From positions 62,001 through 126,000 of the forward strand of contig JAUVWI010000001.1 of assembly GCA_030604195.1 (NCBI GenBank): DNA of 64,000 nt, given 5' to 3'. Numbering within the stretch: position 1 is the first letter of the stretch; each line of letters starts with the position of its first letter. Position numbers and translations under genes: made by a program. This document shows positions 8,951-17,326 of the stretch, piece after piece. This stretch comes from Spirochaetales bacterium (GTDB taxonomy: Bacteria; Spirochaetota; Spirochaetia; SZUA-6; DRHE01). Under the pieces are notes generated by a model. The model saw nothing but the letters and a program-made list of their open reading frames with translations, had not been told where the DNA came from and did no database searches.

Positions 8951-10242
8951 TTCGTTACCGCTCCAATCGTCAAAACCGGGCCACCCCCGGAGAAATCACC
9001 TGTGCCTATCAGATTATTTCCCCAGCCCAGGGCATACCTCATGTCCATCCGGTAGAAGTATGACCTGTGGCTGAAATTCGCCTCCAGCCATAAACCAAAG
9101 ACATTCCAGTAAAAATCGGTAAAAATGGGATTATCCATATTGCTATACAAACTGAAATCAGTAAAGAGGGTAATAATAGCGCCCAAACCGGTGTTTACCA
9201 TAACCCGGAAACGGGAACTGGGGGGAAAGAAAACATAGTGGCCGACCTGGAGCATAAAATCGTTATGCACTAAGGGCCTGGCATTGGGGTTCAGGAAGGG
9301 ATACTGCAGATAGAGATAGTCGGCCGCCCTGACTAAAAATTGATCAGGTTTAATATAATAACGGTAAGCGGCGCCCAGCCCCAGCATCTGCATGGAGGTA
9401 TATTCAAGCTCCATGCCGCGCTTGGCAATGGGGATAAGCGGTCTTAATTTAATACGTTTATCCCTGTCTCCCAGCTTGAAAATTTGCCGATCCGGGTGAT
9501 ATCCCTCTTTCCGGTTCACTATTACCAGCTCGGTATCGGCTTTAGTATTAAAGGAGAGCTTGCCGTTGGTTATGCGGCCGGCCAGATGGTCTCCGGCCAG
9601 CAGGATCTCGGCCCCTTCATCCTCTGCCCGGGCAAGAAGAGTGACCCGGATCAACCTGCCCATTTCCGAGAACTCTTCCTCATAGGTAATATCCTTTACC
9701 ACCCTCTCCTCTTGAATGGTAACTACCTCCTGTGGCAGAGGTCTGATATCCTCTTTGAGCGCGGGGATTAACTCCGCGGCCGCTTCATTTATCAGGGTGT
9801 AAACATGGAGCCCGGCCCTGCCGCTTTTTACTACGGCTCCGGTTAACCTTCCCGTTGCCGTGTCGTAGCTCTTTAATGAGAAGAGTAGTCTGCCCCGATC
9901 AACCCTGACAAAACCGCTGATTACCAGGTCAGCCCCAAGCCTTCGCCCCAGGCTGACAGCATTGGCTCCACGCAGCAGATCTGTATCACTGAACTGCTCT
10001 CTCTTTTTTATTTCCTGCCATTCATTAACCGGGATAACACTGAAATCAACCAGATTGAGCTCTACCCGCATGGCATCGGTAATCACGTACCGGAAGAGAT
10101 CCCATTTTCCAGTCTCAGAGAGACTCGCCTGCAGCAGAATACAGACTCTATCCTTTGCTTCCTCCTCAGAGTAAAGAGAAGCTTCGCTGATAATAATCAG
10201 TAAAAAGATAATAATGATATTTCTGCATGTGTGCCTAAACAA
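8944..10242 (-). CDS. Envelope protein with TolB-N-like domain and barrel-like C-terminus
   Basis: 432 residues, with a signal peptide at residues 1-25. Residues about 30-160 look like the TolB N-terminal fold (RVCILLQASLSETG, YVITDAMRVELN, GRRLGADLVISGFVRV), the region that in TolB-like proteins contacts partner proteins. A middle PEGA-like beta segment and an aromatic-rich C-terminal part (AYRYYIKPDQF, LQVGHYVFFPP) suggest an outer-membrane barrel. First gene of the operon 8944-8081-6756; it shares domain order with the last gene, so the pair likely arose by duplication. Function unknown. Confidence 0.6.
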   Translation of the reverse strand: MFRHTCRNIIIIFLLIIISEASLYSEEEAKDRVCILLQASLSETGKWDLFRYVITDAMRVELNLVDFSVIPVNEWQEIKKREQFSDTDLLRGANAVSLGRRLGADLVISGFVRVDRGRLLFSLKSYDTATGRLTGAVVKSGRAGLHVYTLINEAAAELIPALKEDIRPLPQEVVTIQEERVVKDITYEEEFSEMGRLIRVTLLARAEDEGAEILLAGDHLAGRITNGKLSFNTKADTELVIVNRKEGYHPDRQIFKLGDRDKRIKLRPLIPIAKRGMELEYTSMQMLGLGAAYRYYIKPDQFLVRAADYLYLQYPFLNPNARPLVHNDFMLQVGHYVFFPPSSRFRVMVNTGLGAIITLFTDFSLYSNMDNPIFTDFYWNVFGLWLEANFSHRSYFYRMDMRYALGWGNNLIGTGDFSGGGPVLTIGAVTKW

Positions 10243-10388
10243 TAAAACTTCCTTACTTTAGCATATCTTTACTTTAATTATATAATTATATATACGATAA
10301 ATCCATCGGCTTTTTATGTCAAGTTGATAAAGCCTTCAAGTTTTTTCCGGCAACCGGTAAGTCGAGCCAAAGCACTAATTTTACAATC

Positions 10389-10417
10389 TTGAAATTATCA
10401 GCTCAATAACCTATTCT
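10389..10417 (+). promoter_or_regulatory. Promoter giving a (near-)leaderless transcript of the MinD-like gene
   Basis: TTGAAA at 10389-10394 and TATTCT at 10412-10417 are spaced by 17 bases. The expected start point (about 10424) is 2 bases before the ATG at 10426 and no ribosome-binding site can fit. The rest of the 183-base divergent gap is A+T rich and also must hold the promoter of the minus-strand operon, which I could not place. Confidence 0.5.
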
Positions 10418-10425
10418 TTATACCC

Positions 10426-11128
10426 ATGACAAGAATATTGCCCGTTGCCAGTGGCAAAGGCGGAGTAGGAAAATCAATATTTGTTGCCAATTTGGGGGTG
10501 TCTCTTGCCGCCCGCGGAAAAACCGTTATCCTGATCGACCTCGACCTGGGCGGCTCAAATTTGCATACCTGCCTGGGAATTAAGAACAGATATTCAGGGT
10601 TGGGCGGCTTTATATATAAAAAAGAAGAGAGCCTGGAGGCGCTGCTGGTAGAGACTGAAATAGAAAGACTCTATTTCATTCCCGGAGATTCATTACTACC
10701 CGGCACCGCCAACCTGCCCTTCTTCATGAAACAGAAGATAATCAGAGGCATAGGCAAATTAATGGCCGATTATATAATACTTGATCTCTCCGCCGGCAGC
10801 ACTTATAACATAATTGACTTTTTCCTGTTATCTTTTTCCGGCATTCTGATTACCATTCCGGAGTCTTGCAATCGGCAGGAACCTTCGAAATATCAGCAGA
10901 AAGAATATGGGCTGTGAATTGGAATATATCGGTTTTATTCCCAGGGAAGAGCGCATCCACCGTTCCATAATACAACGCCGGCCCTTTTTCATCTCAGAGC
11001 CCGGCTCCCGGTTTTCCCGATCCATCGATCTTATTGCCCGCAAACTCATATCCACACCACAAATATCCACACCGAGATTACCGATAGATAATGATGACCT
11101 GTCTGAGCTGAGTAATACGATTTTCTAA
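10426..11128 (+). pseudogene. Broken MinD/ParA-like ATPase gene (internal deletion plus frameshift)
   Basis: The first 145 residues are an intact N-terminal half of a P-loop ATPase of the MinD/FlhG type: deviant Walker A GKGGVGKS at residues 10-17, the LIDLDLGGSNLH switch and IILDLSAG. After LLSFSGILITIPE the frame runs into an unrelated tail and stops at 10917. The C-terminal part continues in a different frame from about 10873 (IGRNLRNISRKNMGCELEYIGFIP) to 11128 and matches the usual end of such proteins. The intervening stretch of roughly 100 residues normally found between them is missing. So a deletion with joint near 10863-10873 removed the middle and shifted the frame. A sequencing or assembly error cannot explain the lost length. 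Confidence 0.75.
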
Positions 11129-11137
11129 GAACTTATT

Positions 11138-12151
11138 TCATGGATAGCCCCGGCGGAACCCGGGCACCCTTGCCTGGGCGTTCAGCTTCAAATCCGACTC
11201 TCTGCCCTGGCTTAGAAAATGATATCCCAATCCGGCAATCATGGCCGCATTATCAGTACATAGTTTCATAGAGGGAAATATTACCTCTAAATCCTCTTCC
11301 TCCGAAAGACGTTTCCGTAAATAACTGTTAGCTGCAACTCCACCGCCGGCTACGACCATCTTTAAACCGGTGGCTGACGAAGCCTTGAGAACACGATCCA
11401 CCAGCATATCGATTGCCATTCTCTGGAAAGAAGCTGCAATATTTTCCTTGCTCTTTTCATAATCCCGGTTCCAGAATTGATCCAACTGGTTTACAACTGC
11501 TGTTTTCAAGCCTGAATAAGAGACATCAAAGAGATGATCGCCCTTGTGTAATGAGGGTTTCGGGAAATTGAAAGCCCGGTCATCCCCTTTAACTGCTAAG
11601 CGATCAATGGCTGCGCCGCCGGGAAAACCGAGATCATAATACTTGGCTACTTTGTCAAAGGCTTCACCGCAGGCATCATCAATAGTAGTACCCAGTACTT
11701 CAAATTTCTCAAAACTGTGCACCAGGGCAATCAGGGTATGACCTCCTGAAACTAAAAGTCCTAAGTGTGGGTAGGTGAGATCATACTCGAGATGGGCCGC
11801 ATAAAGATGGGCCAGGATATGATCGATGCCGATAAAGGGTTTCCTAAGCGACATGGCCAGACCCTTGACATAGGAAAGCCCGACCAGGAGTGAACCTATA
11901 AGTCCCGGCCGGCAGGTAACGGCTAATCCATCAAGATCTTCCATAGCCACACCGGAATCAGAAATTGCGGCTGCCACTACCGGTTCAATTGTTTCCAGAT
12001 GCTTGCGTGATGCAATCTCAGGAACCACGCCGTAAAAGGGTTGATGGTATTTAACTTGCGAGTATATTATATTGCTTAATATTTTTTTACCCTTCTCAAC
12101 TACGGCGGCGGCGCACTCATCACAGGAGGATTCAATCCCCAGAATTATCAT
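11138..12151 (-). CDS. tsaD: tRNA N6-adenosine threonylcarbamoyltransferase
   Basis: 337 residues, the family length. TsaD transfers threonylcarbamoyl to A37 of ANN-decoding tRNAs, working with TsaB and TsaE. Signatures: GIESSCDE at the N-terminus, YGVVPEIASRKHLE, the metal-binding HILAHLYAAH, VSGGHT, DDACGEAFDKVA, GLKTAVVNQ and VAGGGVAANSYLR. The start overlaps the end of the upstream yibQ-like gene by 20 bases. It is convergent with the MinD-like remnant. Confidence 0.96.
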   Translation of the reverse strand: MIILGIESSCDECAAAVVEKGKKILSNIIYSQVKYHQPFYGVVPEIASRKHLETIEPVVAAAISDSGVAMEDLDGLAVTCRPGLIGSLLVGLSYVKGLAMSLRKPFIGIDHILAHLYAAHLEYDLTYPHLGLLVSGGHTLIALVHSFEKFEVLGTTIDDACGEAFDKVAKYYDLGFPGGAAIDRLAVKGDDRAFNFPKPSLHKGDHLFDVSYSGLKTAVVNQLDQFWNRDYEKSKENIAASFQRMAIDMLVDRVLKASSATGLKMVVAGGGVAANSYLRKRLSEEEDLEVIFPSMKLCTDNAAMIAGLGYHFLSQGRESDLKLNAQARVPGFRRGYP

Positions 12152-13025
12152 TTGCCATAATCCCCTTTAAAGAAAGTAATCTACTTAGAGTTATCATCTT
12201 GATGCTTCTCCTTGCCAGAAGCGGATAGAGCTTTGCCAGGACCTCTGCCACAGCCGGGTTCTGCGCATGACCGATCAAGATAGCTGAGCCCTGGCTGCCG
12301 GCTATTTCCATGCCCTTTAAGAACTGTTGCTTAACTGCCTCTTGTTGCGGATCATTGTCAAGAAATACATCTCTCACTAAATAGGGCACTCCCAGCTTAA
12401 GAGCCTCCTCCAGGGCAACAGAATCGGTTGTGGTTTTGCTGTCCAGAAAAAATTTATTGTGGTTTTTCAAATAGAGCATGACCTCAGCCATTACTCTATG
12501 ATCTGAGGTAACTTTAGAACCCATATGATTATTTGTGCCGGCGGCCCCGGGCACAAAAGAAAAATTGCTGCTTAATATAGCATCAATCTCCTCAGCAGGG
12601 TGAGTTGAAAGAATAGCGCCGGGCCCGGGGTCCTCACCACTGAGCGCTTCCATGGGGCAGTGGAGTATAACCTCCTTGCCCGATTTCGTCACCTCCCTAA
12701 CGGCATCCCGACTCATGGGGAGTCCCGGAAGCACAGATACGGTAAAGGCAGGCGACAATTTTAAAAGTTCGCTTAGATTAGTCATGTTATAACCGGCATC
12801 ATCGATTACCAGGCAGATATAGGACCATTCCACAGGCTTTTCCGGGGGAGCAGCCGGTGCAAGATCCCTCTCTTCAACAGGCTCGGGCTTTTTTTCTGCG
12901 CGTGGAAGGAGGAGGAGAATAATTATGAGCATTACTGTGATCAGAAAAAGCAGAAGAACTGCTCTGCTCGCTGTGCGCGCTTTGCTGACTTTGTTTGCTT
13001 TACTGCTTTTGCGCTTTTGCTGCAT
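12132..13025 (-). CDS. Divergent polysaccharide deacetylase family protein (YibQ type)
   Basis: 297 residues. A short basic cytoplasmic tail, one membrane anchor (about residues 22-42) and a Pro/Glu-rich linker precede the periplasmic domain from about residue 67. That domain has the YibQ pattern: YICLVIDDAGYN, FTVSVLPGLP, VILHCPME, NNHMGSKVTSD, FFLDSKTT and ILIGHAQ. The family is related to polysaccharide deacetylases; substrates are not established. The N-terminal 20 codons are derived from the same kind of 9-bp DNA repeat as at 7828-7868, in another frame. Overlaps tsaD by 20 bases. Confidence 0.85.
   Translation of the reverse strand: MQQKRKSSKANKVSKARTASRAVLLLFLITVMLIIILLLLPRAEKKPEPVEERDLAPAAPPEKPVEWSYICLVIDDAGYNMTNLSELLKLSPAFTVSVLPGLPMSRDAVREVTKSGKEVILHCPMEALSGEDPGPGAILSTHPAEEIDAILSSNFSFVPGAAGTNNHMGSKVTSDHRVMAEVMLYLKNHNKFFLDSKTTTDSVALEEALKLGVPYLVRDVFLDNDPQQEAVKQQFLKGMEIAGSQGSAILIGHAQNPAVAEVLAKLYPLLARRSIKMITLSRLLSLKGIMANDNSGD
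12960..13020 (-). repeat. Degenerate 9-bp repeat in the 5' end of the yibQ-like gene
   Basis: On the minus strand units resembling AGCAAACAA, AGTCAGCAA, AGCGCGCAC and AGCGAGCAG follow each other with period 9. The gene reads them in a frame giving a Lys/Arg/Ser-rich tail (KANKVSKARTASRA), whereas the sister array at 7828-7868 is read as Gln-Ser-Glu/Ala. Same DNA unit, different peptides. Confidence 0.6.
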
Positions 13026-13071
13026 GAGGCAATGTTAGCTATTGCCATTCTTTGGTCAAGGGACTGCTTAT

Positions 13072-13917
13072 TTAGTTATAAACATAGTTCTTCAGATCAA
13101 CCGCGTTTTTCCTCAGCTTCTTTAAGGCCCGTATCTCGATCTGCCGCACTGTTTCAGGAGATATACCCAGCCGCGCTCCGATTTTCTTAAGAGTATACTT
13201 CTTGCCTCCGTAAAAGGAGAAACGGTAGAGCAGAATCTGTTTCTCCTTTTCCATTAGCGTCTCCAGGAAGCGCCGGGTATCCTCTTTGAGGCTGTTGTCC
13301 ATCAACTCTCTATCCGGGTTATATGAATTATCTTCTATCAAATCCTGCAAAGTTCCAGTTTCGTCATTGGCTGAACAATTTAGAGATACTATCGAATTAG
13401 ACACATTTATGATCTTAGTTACTTCCTCTTCTTTAAAACCAAGTTCCCCGGCAATTTCCGCTACAGTGGGCGTACGCATTAATTTCTGGCACAACTGGTT
13501 GTATGTTTTATTGATCTTACGCAATTTTTCTTCTTTTCGATGAGGCAAACGAATTACCCGGCGTTTGTTGGAAAGAGCGCGGGCTATAGATTGCTTGATC
13601 CACCATGAGGCATAGGTGCTGAAGCGCACCTTTTTGTGATAATCGTATTTGGAGGCTGCCGTAATAAGACCCATATTACCTTCCTGGATCAAATCCATGA
13701 GGGAAAATTCCGGGGTCATGTAGGCCTTTGCTATCCGTACCACCAGGCGAAGATTGGCCTCAATCAGCCGCTGGCGCGCCTCTGTATTGCCCTGCCGGAT
13801 CAGTCTGGAGAGTTCCAGTTCCTGGTTATAGGTAAGCAGCTCTATTTTCTTGATTTGATTGAAATAAGTGTATAAGGAATCCTGCCTGTTGCTTCCTTTT
13901 TCTATCTTGCTGACCAT
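13072..13917 (-). CDS. rpoS: Alternative sigma factor, sigma-70 family, RpoS-like by position
   Basis: 281 residues from the ATG at 13917, chosen because AGGAG lies 7 bases before it; an upstream ATG at 13956 lacks such a site. Region 1.2 (DSLYTYFNQIKKIELLTYNQE), region 2 (NLRLVVRIAKAY, SLMDLIQEGNMGLITAASKYDY, FSTYASWWIKQSI), region 3 and region 4 (LGISPETVRQIEIRALKKLRK) are complete, without the long N-terminal part of a primary RpoD. The gene sits just after the flgJ-I-A-G-F block on the same strand, as rpoS does next to flgI-flgA-flgG-flhO in Borrelia. I infer a group 2 factor equivalent to rpoS; RpoH-like identity remains possible. Confidence 0.75.
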   Translation of the reverse strand: MVSKIEKGSNRQDSLYTYFNQIKKIELLTYNQELELSRLIRQGNTEARQRLIEANLRLVVRIAKAYMTPEFSLMDLIQEGNMGLITAASKYDYHKKVRFSTYASWWIKQSIARALSNKRRVIRLPHRKEEKLRKINKTYNQLCQKLMRTPTVAEIAGELGFKEEEVTKIINVSNSIVSLNCSANDETGTLQDLIEDNSYNPDRELMDNSLKEDTRRFLETLMEKEKQILLYRFSFYGGKKYTLKKIGARLGISPETVRQIEIRALKKLRKNAVDLKNYVYN

Positions 13918-14094
13918 AATCAACTCCTGATTATATATAAGCAAGTTTAATGCCAAGCAGTAATTTCAGATAAAATATTTTAATTATATATGGTATAAGG
14001 AGTTACATTTCAGTGATAAGCTTACTGCCGATCTGCATTAATAATGTCTACTTTTTAATACATATACCCCGATTCATGTTACAGAAAAGTAGCC

Positions 14095-14457
14095 TTATAG
14101 CCCGGGTGAGAGTTCCCGGTAAAGCATCTCGGAGAGTCCGAACCGGGAATTTTTAGCCATTTTCTTGGCATATTCATCGTACAGCATATCTTCAAACACA
14201 TCTTCAGCGAAGCCGCCATTCAGCAGCTCACCCTTATTTACTGTTTTCCGCATTACATTAAGCATCTGTTTCAGGAATATAGCTTCAAAATCCTGACACG
14301 CCTGAAAGAGCTTACTATCTTTATCTATTTTCCCTTCGGAAGGCCCGGAAAGCCCGGAGACTGCTTTCCGTCCGGCTGCCCCTCTATTTTTAAACTGTCC
14401 TGGAATCTGTGATTCATAATTTCTGGAATATAAACTATCGATATTAATGGTCATCAA
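14095..14457 (-). CDS. flgJ: Flagellar rod-binding protein, FlgJ N-terminal domain only
   Basis: 120 residues. Residues about 45-118 match the rod-capping domain of FlgJ: a FQACQDFEAIFLKQMLNVMRKT helix, GGFAEDVFEDMLYDEYAKKMA and a GLSEMLYREL end. The peptidoglycan hydrolase domain of enterobacterial FlgJ is absent, as is common outside gamma-proteobacteria, so another hydrolase must open the wall for the rod. Last gene of the flagellar block, 7 bases after flgI. Confidence 0.85.
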   Translation of the reverse strand: MMTINIDSLYSRNYESQIPGQFKNRGAAGRKAVSGLSGPSEGKIDKDSKLFQACQDFEAIFLKQMLNVMRKTVNKGELLNGGFAEDVFEDMLYDEYAKKMAKNSRFGLSEMLYRELSPGL

Positions 14458-14464
14458 TCCTCCC

Positions 14465-15502
14465 TTACATGATTATCAGCTCACCGTAAAGAGCGCCGGC
14501 CCTGTCGATGGCTTTTAAAATGCCGATTATAGTCTCAGTCTTTAAACCAACTTCAGCAAGAGCGGAAATAAGATCATCTACCGTTGAGGTCTCCTCGAGA
14601 ATAAAATTTTCTTCAGCCTCTTCCCCATCCTGTAAATTAAAATTCCCAGCTACCGAAACCTGCACCCTTTTATAGGAAACAGCAACACGCCCAATGCGTA
14701 CCTGTTCACCCATAATGATTATTCCTGAAGCCGCGTCAATCACCACTTTGCCTGAAGATCCCGGGATCACAGTCAGTGACTCCAGTTCAGCAACAAAGGC
14801 TACAGGGTCACTGCGGCGCTCGGCCGGGATCTGCACCTCGATGAGTGAAGCATCAACCGGATTTACCTTCACATTGGGGAAAGCCCCGCTGATGGCCTCG
14901 GAAACACCGTGAGCAGTAATAAAATCAGGATTCCTTAGAACCAGGGAGATCGTGCCTTGAGTGAGAAAGTCGGATAGAACCTCTTTTTCCACAATGCCCC
15001 CCAGGGGGATGGAACCAACAGTTTTAACAGAGCCGCTGTTCCGTGGCGTAAGAATATTCCCCTGTGCCAGGGCATAAACCACGCCGTTAGCTCCTTTAAG
15101 TTGTGACTGCAGCAGCACTCCTCCCTCCAGGCTGCGGGCATCACCAATACTGGATACCGTTAAATTTATCCGGTCACCGGGTCTGATAAAGGGGGGTATC
15201 TCGCAGCTAATTACTACTACAGCACAGTTTCTGCTCTTGATTTCCCGTTGATCGATCTCCAATCCCAGGTTAGCAACCAGGTTGGCAAGGGAATTTTTCA
15301 ATAACACCGAAGAAGAGGAATCCCCCTTGCCGGCAAGACCGGTTGCCAGGCCTATACCCAGAAGCTGATTATTACGCACACCGGAGAGATAGGCTATATC
15401 TTTTAAGCGTACCCCCGGTGCAGCAGCAACTGCTGAAATTATATAAAAAAGTAGCAGACAAAAAAGAGCCCTAAATTGACCTTTAAGGAATCTCAACCTC
15501 AA
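14465..15502 (-). CDS. flgI: Flagellar P-ring protein FlgI
   Basis: 345 residues with a signal peptide ending at about VAAAPG. Core FlgI motifs: VRLKDIAYLSGVRNNQLLGIGLATGLAGKGD, LGLEIDQREIKSRNCAVVVIS and GSIPLGGIVEKE. The protein forms the periplasmic bushing around the rod. Its start overlaps flgA by 20 bases. No flgH (L-ring) gene is present in this window, consistent with periplasmic flagella that never cross the outer membrane. Confidence 0.93.
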   Translation of the reverse strand: MRLRFLKGQFRALFCLLLFYIISAVAAAPGVRLKDIAYLSGVRNNQLLGIGLATGLAGKGDSSSSVLLKNSLANLVANLGLEIDQREIKSRNCAVVVISCEIPPFIRPGDRINLTVSSIGDARSLEGGVLLQSQLKGANGVVYALAQGNILTPRNSGSVKTVGSIPLGGIVEKEVLSDFLTQGTISLVLRNPDFITAHGVSEAISGAFPNVKVNPVDASLIEVQIPAERRSDPVAFVAELESLTVIPGSSGKVVIDAASGIIIMGEQVRIGRVAVSYKRVQVSVAGNFNLQDGEEAEENFILEETSTVDDLISALAEVGLKTETIIGILKAIDRAGALYGELIIM

Positions 15503-16490
15503 CCTCCTTTTCGCCTGTTACCAATGCTGAAAAGCGCTTGCCTGTTGATAAAGGCGATACATAAATGGTGCTGCCCCGCGTTCCGGAAGCCTGGGCCCTG
15601 CCTGCCATGGTTATGATTATCCCTCTCTTCCTAAAAAGGATCTTAACCGGATCCCCGGCCCTTACCATGGGCAGGGCGGATAAGTTTCTCTTCATTATCG
15701 GCGCATCCCTCTGTACCCTGCTCCGGATTTTGAAATCTTTTACATACTCTCCCTGGACCAGGGGTTCGCCTGAGTAAAGAGAAATGTCTCTCTCCTTATA
15801 TTTAAGCAAGTAATCCTGCAATTTTGCCCCGGCTTTCAGCTCATAAGCTCCATGGGCCACAGGCATAAAGTGATGAACCCAGATCAGGATACTCTTCTCC
15901 TGAACAGAGGCTGCTTCCCGATATAAGATCTTCAGCTTGCCGCTGAGATAGCTGTTATTGCTATCTGGAGGCGCCATACGGAAAAAGAGCGGCTGTGCGG
16001 GGAGCGCGGTGGAAGGTGCGGGGAGCACATTGGGCTCAGAGAACACGGGAAGCGCATTGATCTCAGAAAGAAAAACCGGATCTGCCGCTCCTGAGAGTAT
16101 CTCTATTTCCATTCTCCCCTCTTTGTAGTAATCAGAGGATTCTATAAAGGCGGCAAGCTCACGGTAAAACCAGAGCTCTTCCTCCGGAATACTATCAGCG
16201 GGCAGCAGAACCACTCTGCTGCCGATCAAAGAAAGCTCACTGCCGATTTTACGCTCAATAAGCGCCCTGATCTCCTGCACCGGCAGCAGGGTAATATGTT
16301 CCGGCCCCGGGCCGAGCTCAATCCCGGCAATTTCAGCACCTACCGCAGGGTCCCGGGCCACAACCGAGGCTATCTGTGCCAATTTAACCACCGGCGTTTC
16401 TACCCGTACCAGCCGCTTAAGATAGACCTCTACACCCGAAAGCGCAGAGGCTGAAAAAAGCAATAATATTGAAAAGAAAAAGCGAATCAT
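15483..16490 (-). CDS. flgA: Flagellar P-ring chaperone FlgA, with internal low-complexity segment
   Basis: 335 residues, signal peptide at the N-terminus (ends SALSGVEV). The C-terminal 130 residues carry the SAF-type domain of FlgA (GAKLQDYLLKYKERDISLYSG, then MVRAGDPVKILFRKRGIIITMAGRAQASGTRGSTI), which assists assembly of FlgI. Between the two halves, residues about 140-165 form a Pro/Ala/Ser-rich stretch with a near-repeat of nine residues (INALPVFSE, then PNVLPAPST), encoded by a degenerate 26-27 bp DNA repeat. The start overlaps flgG by 4 bases. Confidence 0.85.
   Translation of the reverse strand: MIRFFFSILLLFSASALSGVEVYLKRLVRVETPVVKLAQIASVVARDPAVGAEIAGIELGPGPEHITLLPVQEIRALIERKIGSELSLIGSRVVLLPADSIPEEELWFYRELAAFIESSDYYKEGRMEIEILSGAADPVFLSEINALPVFSEPNVLPAPSTALPAQPLFFRMAPPDSNNSYLSGKLKILYREAASVQEKSILIWVHHFMPVAHGAYELKAGAKLQDYLLKYKERDISLYSGEPLVQGEYVKDFKIRSRVQRDAPIMKRNLSALPMVRAGDPVKILFRKRGIIITMAGRAQASGTRGSTIYVSPLSTGKRFSALVTGEKEVEVEIP
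15998..16072 (-). repeat. Degenerate 26-27 bp repeat inside flgA
   Basis: Two copies of the pattern GGGAGCACATTGGGCTCAGA / GGGAAGCGCATTGATCTCAGA occur 26 bases apart at 16021 and 16047 (plus-strand reading), with a third partial copy before them. They encode the Pro/Ala/Ser-rich linker of FlgA. Confidence 0.5.
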
Positions 16491-17281
16491 CGCTTGAGCG
16501 AATTAGCGGTAGCCAGCATGGAATCAGTGGTCTGGATAGCCTTGGAGTTAAGCTCATAAGCGCGCTGCGCCACAATCATATTCACCATCTCATTAACTAC
16601 GGATACATTGGACATCTCCAGGAACTTCTGGATTATCTTACCCATGCCGTCAAAACCCGGACGCCCGGCTATTACCTCACCGGTGGCATTGGTAACTTTG
16701 AAGAGATTCTCACCAATCGCCTGAAGTCCGGTCGGATTAATAAAGCGGTAGATCTCAATCTGCCCGACCTCAATAGGATCATCATTACCGGCTACCTTTA
16801 CCGTAACCCGGCCATCCTGGGAAATAGTAAGGCTTTCGCGAATAAAACCCTCCGGCAGAATTAACTCAGGCAGAAAGCGGTAGCCATTCGAATTTACCAC
16901 CTGCCCCTCGGCATCTATTTTGAAAGAACCATCACGGGTATAGGCGTAACTGCCGTCATAGAGAAGAACCCGGAAAAAGCCCTCTCCTTCAATTGCCAGG
17001 TCGCTCACATTACCAGTGTTCTGCAGCGAGCCCTGAATAAAAATCTTTTGTGTGGCTGCCGGGCGCACACCGTGACCCACCTGGATACCGGTGGGTACCA
17101 GGGTTACCTCTGTAGCCGGGGTGCCGGCCACCCGCAGGGTCTGATACAGCAGGTCTTCAAAATCCGGACGGTTCTTTTTAAAGCCTGTCGTATTTACATT
17201 AGCTAAGTTATTAGAAATTGTATCTATATTAAACTGCTGAGCCGTCATACCCGAGGCTGCAGTCCATAATGATCGCATCAT
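16487..17281 (-). CDS. flgG: Flagellar distal rod protein FlgG
   Basis: 264 residues, typical length. The N-terminal rod-type motif (MMRSLWTAASGMTAQQFNIDTISNNLANVNTTGFKK) and C-terminal motif (SNVSVVNEMVNMIVAQRAYELNSKAIQTTD) are complete; the middle has LAIEGEGFFRV and YTRDGSF. Forms the distal rod of the periplasmic flagellum. Follows flgF after 45 bases and overlaps flgA by 4 bases. Confidence 0.96.
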   Translation of the reverse strand: MMRSLWTAASGMTAQQFNIDTISNNLANVNTTGFKKNRPDFEDLLYQTLRVAGTPATEVTLVPTGIQVGHGVRPAATQKIFIQGSLQNTGNVSDLAIEGEGFFRVLLYDGSYAYTRDGSFKIDAEGQVVNSNGYRFLPELILPEGFIRESLTISQDGRVTVKVAGNDDPIEVGQIEIYRFINPTGLQAIGENLFKVTNATGEVIAGRPGFDGMGKIIQKFLEMSNVSVVNEMVNMIVAQRAYELNSKAIQTTDSMLATANSLKR

Positions 17282-17326
17282 TTTTTTAGAAACCTCCTAT
17301 AGTTTTCCAGCATATAACTTCACAAG

